From Neisseriaceae bacterium (GTDB taxonomy: Bacteria > Pseudomonadota > Gammaproteobacteria > Burkholderiales > Neisseriaceae), in contig JASLDB010000024.1 in assembly GCA_030151665.1 (NCBI GenBank), positions 1 to 14,279 on the forward strand: a stretch of 14,279 nucleotides of DNA, given 5' to 3'. The position numbers and the translations under genes are program-made. The notes beneath the pieces were generated by a model. It was not told where the DNA came from. It made no database searches and saw nothing but the letters and a program-made list of their open reading frames with translations. The number at the start of each line of letters is the position of its first letter. Positions within the stretch are counted from its first letter, which is position 1. Positions 7,941-14,279 of this stretch are shown piece by piece.

Positions 7941-10900
7941 TTATTTTTTGGCTTTTGCCAACTGAGCATGCAATTCTTGAACAGAATACACATCCATGGC
8001 AAACATACTTTTCACGCCTTCACTTACCGCTTCGCCACCAGCCAATGTGGTGTACAAAGGAATGCGTTGATTCAATGCACTGCGACGGATTGAGTGGCTA
8101 TCTTCAATGGCTTTCGCTTCACTAGACACGGTATTCACCACCACGGCAATTTCACCATTTTTGATAAAATCGACAACATGAGGGCGACCTTCGGCCACTT
8201 TGTGAATGGTTTGCACAAAGAAACCCATTTCCGTTAAGCATTTTGCCGTACCACGAGTCGCACACAAACCATAACCTTGTTCTAAGAAGTTACGTGCCAT
8301 GGTTTCTAAATAAGGCTTGTCTTCTTCGCGAACAGAGATAAACACTTTACCCATTTTCGGAATGCGCTCACCAGCACCCAATTGTGCTTTTAAGTAAGCC
8401 TCTGAGAAGGTTTTACCTGCACCCATCACTTCACCAGTTGAACGCATTTCAGGGCCCAAAATGGTATCCACACCAGGGAATTTAATGAATGGGAATACTG
8501 CTTCTTTCACAGAATAGTAATCTGGAATGATTTCTTCGGTGAAACCTTGCTCTTTTAAGCTAATGCCTGCCATCGCACGAGCGGCAATTTTAGCCAATGG
8601 TGCACTGGTGGCTTTGCTCACAAATGGCACAGTACGAGAGGCACGTGGATTCACTTCCAAAACATAAACCACATTGTCTTGTACGGCAAATTGCACGTTC
8701 ATCAAACCCACAACATTCAAAGCATATGCCATGGCTTTGGTTTGACGGCGAATTTCATCTTGAATTTCAGCACTGAGTGAATACGGTGGCAATGAACAAC
8801 CTGAGTCACCTGAGTGAACACCGGCTTGTTCAACGTGCTGCATGATACCGCCAATCACCACTTCTTTGCCATCTGATACACAATCCACATCCACTTCAAT
8901 GGCGTGATTTAAGAAGAAGTCCAATAAAACAGGGCTATCATCTGATACTTGTACGGCTTCTTTCATGTAGGTGCGAAGTTCTGCATCAGAATGCACCACT
9001 TGCATGGCACGACCGCCCAACACATAAGAAGGGCGAACCACCAATGGATAGCCAATTTCATTGGCCAAAACAATGGCTTCATCTTCAGCACGAGCTGTAC
9101 GATTAGGTGGTTGACGCAAGCCCAAATCGTGCAATACTTTTTGGAAGCGCTCACGGTCTTCGGCAGCATCAATACTATCAGCCGAAGTACCAATAATGTT
9201 CACACCATTTTCAACCAAGGCATTGGCCAATTTCAAAGGGGTTTGACCACCATAATGCACAATCACGCCAAATGGATTTTCCACGCGCACGATTTCCAAC
9301 ACATCTTCTAAGGTCAGTGGCTCAAAATACAAGCGGTCTGACGTATCAAAGTCGGTCGAAACGGTTTCAGGGTTACAGTTCACCATAATGGTTTCAAAAC
9401 CCGATTCACGCAAAGCCATTGAAGCATGTACACAGCAATAGTCAAATTCGATACCTTGACCAATACGGTTCGGACCGCCGCCCAAAATCATGATTTTTTT
9501 ATTGTTGGTTGGCAAGGCTTCGCACTCTTCTTCATAAGTCGAGTATAAGTACGCCGTATCGGTGTTAAATTCTGCTGCACAAGTGTCTACACGTTTGTAA
9601 ACAGGGTGCAAGTTCAACGCATAGCGTGCCTCACGAACTTCTTTTTCACTCACGTTTAATAACTGTGATAAACGCTTGTCTGCAAAACCTTTGCGTTTCA
9701 AACGACGCAATGTGGCAAAATCCAAATCAGCCAATGTACCCGCAGCAATGTTGGCTTCTTCTTGTACCAAGTCTTCAACCTGAGCCAAGAACCATGGGTC
9801 GATGGCACAAATATCAAAAATTTCAGCTTGGCTCATACCAGCACGGAATGCATCAGCCACAAACAACATGCGTTCAGGACCAGGGTTGGCCAATTCACGT
9901 TGAATCACAACTGGGTCTAATGAGCGAGAATCAAAACCACACAATCCCGTTTCTAAACCACGCAGTGCTTTTTGCATGGATTCTTGTAAAGTACGGCCCA
10001 TGGCCATCACTTCACCCACTGATTTCATTTGTGTTGTCAAACGATCGTCTGCTGCTGGGAATTTCTCAAAAGCAAAACGTGGGATTTTGGTCACCACATA
10101 GTCAATTGAAGGCTCAAATGATGCGGGCGTGCGACCACCTGTAATATCATTTTGCAACTCATTCAAAGTGTAACCTACTGCTAATTTAGCAGCCACTTTG
10201 GCAATTGGGAAACCAGTGGCTTTGGATGCCAATGCAGATGAACGTGACACACGAGGGTTCATTTCGATAACAATCATTGCACCATTTTGTGGATTAACTG
10301 CAAATTGTACGTTTGAGCCACCTGTATCAACACCAATTTCACGCAATACAGCCAAACTGGCATTGCGCATAATTTGGTATTCTTTGTCAGTCAATGTTTG
10401 TGCAGGTGCCACGGTAATTGAGTCACCAGTGTGTACACCCATAGGGTCAAAGTTTTCGATTGAGCAAATGATAATGGCGTTGTCTGATTTGTCACGCACC
10501 ACTTCCATTTCATACTCTTTCCAACCCAATACTGATTGCTCAATCAATAGTTCATGGGTAGGCGATGCATCAAAACCACGTTCACAAATGGTCATGAATT
10601 CTTCTTCGTTATAAGCAATACCACCACCCGAGCCACCCATGGTAAATGATGGGCGAATCAATGTTGGGAAACCCACTTTGGTTTGTGCTGACAAGGCTTC
10701 ATTCATGCTGTGAACCACATAAGACTCTGGGCAGCTTAAACCAATTTTGGCCATGGCTTCTTTAAAGCGACCACGGTCTTCAGCTTTATCGATAGCGTCT
10801 TCTGTTGCTCCAATCAATTCCACATTGTATTTCGCCAACACACCATTGCGACTCAAATCCAAAGCACAGTTCAATGCTGTTTGACCGCCCATGGTTGGCA

Positions 10901-11159
10901 AAATGGCATCTGGGCGTTCTTTTTCAATAATTTTTTCGACTGTTTTCCACAAAATGGGTTCGATGTAAGTTACATCTGCCATTTCCGGATCTGTCATGAT
11001 GGTGGCTGGGTTAGAGTTCACCAAAATTACGCGATAACCTTCTTCACGCAAAGCTTTACACGCTTGTGCACCAGAGTAGTCAAATTCACACGCTTGACCA
11101 ATTACAATGGGGCCAGCGCCAATAATCAAGATCGATTTTAAATCGGTACGTTTTGGCAT
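7941..11159 (-). CDS. carB: Carbamoyl-phosphate synthetase large subunit
   Basis: CarB makes carbamoyl phosphate from bicarbonate, two ATP and ammonia passed from CarA, feeding pyrimidine and arginine synthesis. The 1072-residue protein is full length (E. coli 1073) and shows the internal duplication of the family. The first half starts with IIGAGPIVIGQACEFDYSG (from residue 12) and the second with ILGGGPNRIGQGIEFDYCC (about 560). Each half has an ATP-grasp domain with matching metal and nucleotide segments (NPRVSRSSALASKATGFPIAK and NPRASRTVPFVSKATSAPLAK). The C-terminal domain from about residue 935 is the methylglyoxal-synthase-like allosteric domain that binds UMP or ornithine in relatives. 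The start ATG 11159 is preceded by AAGAGA. The gene lies 36 bp after the exporter gene and is the last of a three-gene minus-strand cluster. Confidence 0.98.
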   Translation of the reverse strand: MPKRTDLKSILIIGAGPIVIGQACEFDYSGAQACKALREEGYRVILVNSNPATIMTDPEMADVTYIEPILWKTVEKIIEKERPDAILPTMGGQTALNCALDLSRNGVLAKYNVELIGATEDAIDKAEDRGRFKEAMAKIGLSCPESYVVHSMNEALSAQTKVGFPTLIRPSFTMGGSGGGIAYNEEEFMTICERGFDASPTHELLIEQSVLGWKEYEMEVVRDKSDNAIIICSIENFDPMGVHTGDSITVAPAQTLTDKEYQIMRNASLAVLREIGVDTGGSNVQFAVNPQNGAMIVIEMNPRVSRSSALASKATGFPIAKVAAKLAVGYTLNELQNDITGGRTPASFEPSIDYVVTKIPRFAFEKFPAADDRLTTQMKSVGEVMAMGRTLQESMQKALRGLETGLCGFDSRSLDPVVIQRELANPGPERMLFVADAFRAGMSQAEIFDICAIDPWFLAQVEDLVQEEANIAAGTLADLDFATLRRLKRKGFADKRLSQLLNVSEKEVREARYALNLHPVYKRVDTCAAEFNTDTAYLYSTYEEECEALPTNNKKIMILGGGPNRIGQGIEFDYCCVHASMALRESGFETIMVNCNPETVSTDFDTSDRLYFEPLTLEDVLEIVRVENPFGVIVHYGGQTPLKLANALVENGVNIIGTSADSIDAAEDRERFQKVLHDLGLRQPPNRTARAEDEAIVLANEIGYPLVVRPSYVLGGRAMQVVHSDAELRTYMKEAVQVSDDSPVLLDFFLNHAIEVDVDCVSDGKEVVIGGIMQHVEQAGVHSGDSGCSLPPYSLSAEIQDEIRRQTKAMAYALNVVGLMNVQFAVQDNVVYVLEVNPRASRTVPFVSKATSAPLAKIAARAMAGISLKEQGFTEEIIPDYYSVKEAVFPFIKFPGVDTILGPEMRSTGEVMGAGKTFSEAYLKAQLGAGERIPKMGKVFISVREEDKPYLETMARNFLEQGYGLCATRGTAKCLTEMGFFVQTIHKVAEGRPHVVDFIKNGEIAVVVNTVSSEAKAIEDSHSIRRSALNQRIPLYTTLAGGEAVSEGVKSMFAMDVYSVQELHAQLAKAKK

Positions 11160-11195
11160 AATTTTCTCTTTTACAATTCAATAGTGATTTGGTTT

Positions 11196-11843
11196 TTAGC
11201 CGACTGTGGCTGTCCACAACTTCACCGCAAAACCCATGAACAAAGCTCCAACACTGCTCATGCCCAAGGCCGCCATTTTGCGGGAGCGGCGAAACCATGC
11301 AACCAAGTGCACACCGCTAAAAACCAAAATATTCAGGTAAAACATGCTAACCGCTTGCAAAATCACACCCAACAACAAAAATGACCATGTTGGATGTGCA
11401 TATTGTGGGTCAACAAATTGCACAAAAAAAGACAAGAAAAACAAGATTGCTTTGGGATTTAACAAACTCAATGTCAAGGCTCGGCGAAACACATGTGGTG
11501 TCTCTAACGGCACAACTACAGCATCTTGTATGGGCGTGGGCTTTAGCCAACTTTTAACACCAGCTTTTAATAAATTAAAACCGATATACGCCAAATACAA
11601 GCCACCAATCACCTTAACAACACCAAAAATAGCAGGGTAGGTTTTTAATAAAGTGCCAGCACCCAAAATGGTTGACATCATCAAAATAAAATCACCCAAA
11701 AAAATACCTGCAATGGCACGATAAGCCACTTTGGCGCCATATTGGCCTGCCACCGTCAAACAAAACATTGAGTTAGGCCCTGGCAGAATAATAATGGCAA
11801 TAACACCCAAAACATAAGCCGTTAAATCAGTAATCCCTAGCAT
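11196..11843 (-). CDS. leuE: LysE/RhtB-family amino-acid exporter, LeuE-like
   Basis: This is an inner-membrane exporter of the LysE/RhtB superfamily, most like E. coli LeuE (leucine and some analogues). The 215-residue product has about six hydrophobic segments. The family motif near the first helix is ILPGPNSMF (residues 19-27), followed by GIFLGDFILM (about 46-55). A hallmark segment, LSLLNPKAILFFLSFFVQFVD (about 125-145), is close to LeuE's LTNPKAILFYVSFFVQF. It lies between carA (47 bp before it) and carB (36 bp after it) on the same strand, so the three are probably cotranscribed. Only a weak ribosome site (GATGG) precedes ATG 11843. The true substrate is unknown; being in a carbamoyl-phosphate cluster does not by itself show that it exports a related amino acid. 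Confidence 0.88.
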   Translation of the reverse strand: MLGITDLTAYVLGVIAIIILPGPNSMFCLTVAGQYGAKVAYRAIAGIFLGDFILMMSTILGAGTLLKTYPAIFGVVKVIGGLYLAYIGFNLLKAGVKSWLKPTPIQDAVVVPLETPHVFRRALTLSLLNPKAILFFLSFFVQFVDPQYAHPTWSFLLLGVILQAVSMFYLNILVFSGVHLVAWFRRSRKMAALGMSSVGALFMGFAVKLWTATVG

Positions 11844-11890
11844 GGTTTTTCCATCCCGTTGGGCAAGCCATGTTGCCCGATATTGTCTTC

Positions 11891-13015
11891 TTACTGCGCG
11901 TTCATGCTGTCAATAAACAAATCGAACAAATACGCCACATCATTTGGACCTGCGCTGGCTTCTGGATGACCTTGGAACGAGAAAGCTGCCTGGTCTTTTA
12001 AACGAATGCCTTGAATCGATTGGTCAAACAAAGAGCGATGTGTCACTTCTACGTTCGCTGGCAAACTGGCTTCATTTAATTGGAAACCATGGTTTTGGCT
12101 AGTAATCACCACTTTGCCTGTCGCCATTTCTTGTACTGGGTGATTGGCACCATGGTGACCAAATTTCATTTTCTCGGTTTTTGCACCCACTGATAAACCC
12201 AATAATTGGTGACCCAAACAAATACCAAATACTGGCTTTTTAGTGGCCAAAATTTCTTGAATCGCTGCAATGGCATAATCACATGGCTCAGGATCGCCTG
12301 GGCCATTTGACAGGAAAACACCATCAGGATTCAATGCCAAAACCTCTTTTGCTGGCGTTGTTGCTGGCACCACAGTCAAACGACAACCGCGCTCTGACAA
12401 CATACGCAAAATATTGCGTTTCACGCCAAAATCATATGCCACAACATGTAAAGGCTGTTTGATGTCTTTTGAAAAACCTTGACCCAAATGCCACTCACCT
12501 TCGGTCCACTCATGTGTTTTGTCGCATGTCACTTCTTTGGCCAAATCCAAACCTGCCATGCTACCGAAGTCTTGTGCCAATTGCTGTGCTTTGGCGATAT
12601 CAATATTATCACCAGTGATAATGCAGCCAGCTTGCGCACCTGTGTCGCGCAAAATACGAGTTAAGCGACGGGTATCAATGTCCGCAATCGCAATCACATT
12701 GTGACGCACCAAGTAATCATCCAAACGCTCATTGCTGCGAAAATTGCTTGCCAACAAAGGCAAATCACGAATGATTAAACCTGCAGCATGGACTGATGAA
12801 GATTCTTCATCTTCGGCATTCGTGCCGGTATTGCCAATATGGGGATAAGTTAATGTAATGATTTGTTTTGCGTAAGATGGATCGGTCAAAATTTCTTGGT
12901 AACCAGTCATTGAAGTGTTAAACACCACCTCACCGACAGTGTGGCCGGTCGCACCAATAGCAGTGCCCTGAAATACACTACCATCTGCTAAAACCAATAT
13001 TGCTGGCGTTGTCAT
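11891..13015 (-). CDS. carA: Carbamoyl-phosphate synthetase small (glutaminase) subunit
   Basis: CarA hydrolyses glutamine and channels the ammonia to CarB. The N-terminal CPSase domain (about residues 1-150) contains FNTSMTGYQEILTDPSYAKQI. The C-terminal class I glutamine amidotransferase domain has the nucleophile C266 in GICLGHQLLGL and the H350/E352 pair in QGHPEASAGPND. I place the start at ATG 13015, giving 374 residues (E. coli 382). It is preceded by AGGA with 9 nt spacing, and MTTPAILVLADGSVF matches the family's N-terminus. An upstream GTG (13075) would add 20 residues without homology. Promoter and terminator-like structures lie in the leader. carB is not adjacent: the LeuE-like exporter gene separates them. 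Confidence 0.97.
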   Translation of the reverse strand: MTTPAILVLADGSVFQGTAIGATGHTVGEVVFNTSMTGYQEILTDPSYAKQIITLTYPHIGNTGTNAEDEESSSVHAAGLIIRDLPLLASNFRSNERLDDYLVRHNVIAIADIDTRRLTRILRDTGAQAGCIITGDNIDIAKAQQLAQDFGSMAGLDLAKEVTCDKTHEWTEGEWHLGQGFSKDIKQPLHVVAYDFGVKRNILRMLSERGCRLTVVPATTPAKEVLALNPDGVFLSNGPGDPEPCDYAIAAIQEILATKKPVFGICLGHQLLGLSVGAKTEKMKFGHHGANHPVQEMATGKVVITSQNHGFQLNEASLPANVEVTHRSLFDQSIQGIRLKDQAAFSFQGHPEASAGPNDVAYLFDLFIDSMNAQ

Positions 13016-13024
13016 ATTGTCTAT

Positions 13025-13028
13025 TCCT
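13025..13028 (-). promoter_or_regulatory. Ribosome binding site that sets the carA start
   Basis: AGGA on the minus strand lies 9 nt before ATG 13015. No comparable site precedes the upstream in-frame GTG 13075 or ATG 13036, so this supports the shorter CarA. Confidence 0.7.
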
Positions 13029-13095
13029 GTTGTCATGTATTGCTTTATTGGGTCAAAAGCGGCGCCCAATATCACCAGTCATCTTTTTTTTGGCT

Positions 13096-13144
13096 AAAAA
13101 AAAACACGCCGCACAACTGTTTTAAGTTGTGTTACGTGCTTTTT
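13096..13144 (-). terminator. Intrinsic terminator in the carA leader, candidate attenuator
   Basis: Read toward carA, the 5' arm AAAAAGCACG-TAA-CACAAC pairs with GTTGTG-CGG-CGTGTTTTTT. This makes a 6-bp upper stem, a 3x3 internal loop and a lower stem of about 10 bp with one G-U pair. The loop is 8 nt, and a run of nine T residues forms the tail. The structure lies about 25-70 nt downstream of the predicted start of transcription and about 80 nt before the carA ATG. It is therefore inside the leader and not behind another gene. Premature termination with regulated readthrough (attenuation) is the natural reading, but no antiterminator hairpin or PyrR-type site was recognised. Confidence 0.65.
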
Positions 13145-13147
13145 GAC

Positions 13148-13163
13148 ATGGCACTCATGCCAT
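13148..13163 (-). other. Small 5' hairpin in the carA leader
   Basis: ATGGCA and TGCCAT form a perfect 6-bp stem with a 4-nt loop (TGAG on the minus strand). It would sit about 5 nt from the predicted 5' end of the carA transcript, just upstream of the terminator. It could stabilise the RNA or help attenuation; neither is shown by the sequence. Confidence 0.45.
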
Positions 13164-13174
13164 AGAAGCAATGC

Positions 13175-13203
13175 ATTATAGCGACAGATGACTGTTTTCA
13201 CAA
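13175..13203 (-). promoter_or_regulatory. Predicted sigma-70 promoter of the carA cluster
   Basis: The minus strand has TTGTGA (4 of 6 to the -35 consensus), a 17-bp spacer and a perfect TATAAT. Transcription would begin near 13168. This is the best promoter in the window and points toward carA. The leader to ATG 13015 would be about 150 nt long and includes the terminator at 13096-13144. Confidence 0.75.
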
Positions 13204-13450
13204 CAACTTATTACACAAATTTGGTCATTCATTGTTTGCAGCTTCACTTCAAACAATCTAAAAGCATGATTTCAGAATATTTTGTACCGCCAATTATACA
13301 TTTATCATAATTAGTTTCCATTTTATAAATAAAGCTCATCTATAAAATAATTAACACAATGATTTATTTGCGTTTATTTTAAATATGCACCGTACATCAA
13401 AAAAATAGAACAAATTAAATACTAAGCAAATAACATATGATAAACAACTA
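13204..13450. other. AT-rich region upstream of the PilC-like gene
   Basis: The spacer between the divergent carA promoter and the gene at 13463 contains no protein gene that I can support. Many A/T-rich hexamers resemble -10 boxes, so promoter calls here are weak. No repeat or RNA gene was recognised. Confidence 0.5.
13282..13311 (+). promoter_or_regulatory. Possible promoter of the PilC-like gene
   Basis: TTGTAC and CATAAT (5 of 6 to the -10 consensus) are 18 bp apart on the plus strand, about 150 bp before ATG 13463. The -35 match is poor and the region is AT-rich, so chance is a serious alternative. Confidence 0.25.
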
Positions 13451-13462
13451 GAGGAGGACGAA

Positions 13463-14279
13463 ATGAAACGCAAAACAATACCAATGAGCCTAATAATTTG
13501 TGGTTATATTTCACTTGCTCCCACGGACGTTATGGCACAAGATCCCTCTTACCCTTTTCCGCCATACCCGATTATTACACAATCGTATTTAAATCGCTCC
13601 ACACCCTTGCTGTTTGCTTATGTTGATAATTCGGCAACCATGAACAGTGCAATTAGAATACGCAATGCAGACAATCAACTCATTCACACCAAAGATCCTT
13701 ACAAAAATTACGCGCCCAATCGCTTAGACTTGGTTAAAAACTCCTTGTACCGTTTGGCTGATGATTATTATTATGATTTTCGCTGGGTTTTATACTCTAT
13801 TAAAGACAATTCATACGACTCAGGATGGGAGCCATTCACCAGCGAAGATTTGGGGTTTGTGGCAGGCAAAAAACCCATTTGGGAATACGATAGCCGCTAC
13901 GCATTTTTAAAAGATTTACCACTTAAAACCCAAAAAGCCATGGTTAAAAGCAAAGGCACTTCCAATACAGGTAGTCGACCTTTGGGTCCAAATGGCAGTT
14001 ATTTGCCCTATGTTAAATACCAAGAACGAAATAAATCATCAGGGTGGATGAGGAGTTTAGATTTTAACAATCGCCAATACACCAGTTGGCCTCGAGTAGA
14101 CGAATATTATAACAATAGCTCTGCGCAATACACGGCTGGTCATCCGATGCGCTACGCCCCAGTAAAAATGCCGCTCGAACTCGAAAAAGATGAGACAAAT
14201 GTAAAAGATAGTCATTTTCTCAAAATGATTGAAAAGTCAAAAGTAGAAAAAAACAAATTCATGCAAGCCATTAAAAGCA
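13463..14279 (+). CDS. Secreted vWA-like protein, probable PilC/PilY1-type pilus adhesin (N-terminal part)
   Basis: The gene runs off the window after 272 codons without a stop. ATG 13463 follows a very strong ribosome site, GAGGAGG, by 5 nt. The product begins with a signal peptide (basic MKRK, hydrophobic core, likely cut after DVMA at residue 25). A short proline/tyrosine-rich segment follows, then PLLFAYVDNSATM (about residues 48-60). This looks like the first strand and metal-site loop of a von Willebrand A domain (D55-x-S57-x-T59), although PilY1/PilC proteins usually have a D-x-S-G-S-type loop. NRLDLVKNSLYRLADDYYYDFRW (about 86-108) fits the helix and next strand of such a domain, and residues about 175-235 (SYLPYVKYQ, TSWPRVDEYYNN) resemble PilY1 sequence ahead of its propeller. 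PilC/PilY1 acts in type IV pilus assembly and adhesion, and full-length members exceed 1000 residues. No homopolymer tract of the kind that phase-varies neisserial pilC is visible. The family call is inference. Confidence 0.6.
   Translation, partial: MKRKTIPMSLIICGYISLAPTDVMAQDPSYPFPPYPIITQSYLNRSTPLLFAYVDNSATMNSAIRIRNADNQLIHTKDPYKNYAPNRLDLVKNSLYRLADDYYYDFRWVLYSIKDNSYDSGWEPFTSEDLGFVAGKKPIWEYDSRYAFLKDLPLKTQKAMVKSKGTSNTGSRPLGPNGSYLPYVKYQERNKSSGWMRSLDFNNRQYTSWPRVDEYYNNSSAQYTAGHPMRYAPVKMPLELEKDETNVKDSHFLKMIEKSKVEKNKFMQAIKS

Noticed and set aside
8949..9311. 120-codon plus-strand frame opposite carB
   Set aside because: It is antisense to conserved carB, and its composition is that expected from reading carB backwards.
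9626..10144. 172-codon plus-strand frame opposite carB
   Set aside because: It lies wholly inside the unmistakable carB coding sequence, has low-complexity His/Gln-rich content typical of an antisense reading, and lacks a ribosome site.
13016..13075. Longer CarA beginning at GTG 13075 (20 extra residues)
   Set aside because: The extra residues do not resemble CarA N-termini and lack a ribosome site; ATG 13015 has AGGA at 9 nt and the conserved start.

Overview
This window looks like chromosomal DNA from a moderately AT-rich member of the Neisseriaceae. The clues are a PorB-type porin (mature start ADVTLYG, C-terminal KHVF), a short secreted ComE/ComEA-type DNA-binding protein, and a carA and carB pair separated by an inserted gene, an arrangement known to vary in Neisseria. 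The last gene resembles PilC/PilY1. By eye I found no exact copy of the meningococcal/gonococcal DNA uptake sequence, so a typical N. meningitidis or N. gonorrhoeae genome is unlikely. I cannot name the genus from sequence alone.

Layout. Positions 1-261 (+) hold the 3' end of an IS30-family transposase with a premature stop. A porin gene follows at 404-1573 (-), with its own terminator. It is intact except for an amber codon inside the signal peptide. An AT-rich spacer of about 485 bp leads to comEA (2065-2373, +), which converges on secA (2543-5203, -) across a shared hairpin terminator. secA is divergent from a DUF721/DciA gene (5390-5818, +), which is followed by fadH (5852-7867, +). fadH converges on the carbamoyl-phosphate synthetase cluster, again across a bidirectional terminator. 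That cluster reads, on the minus strand, carA (11891-13015), a LeuE/RhtB-type exporter (11196-11843), then carB (7941-11159). The window ends inside a secreted vWA-like, probably PilC/PilY1-type gene (13463 onward, +).

Function. Most of the window is housekeeping: protein export (SecA), replicative helicase loading (DciA), unsaturated fatty acid oxidation (FadH), and carbamoyl phosphate for pyrimidines and arginine (CarAB). The surface genes (porin, ComEA, PilC-like protein) relate to permeability, DNA uptake and type IV pili.

The two observations most worth following up are the amber codon in the porin signal peptide and the carA leader. In that leader a consensus-like promoter is followed by an intrinsic terminator before the carA start, which suggests transcription attenuation or a short RNA. 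I found no tRNA, rRNA, CRISPR array, phage genes or clearly new multi-gene system.
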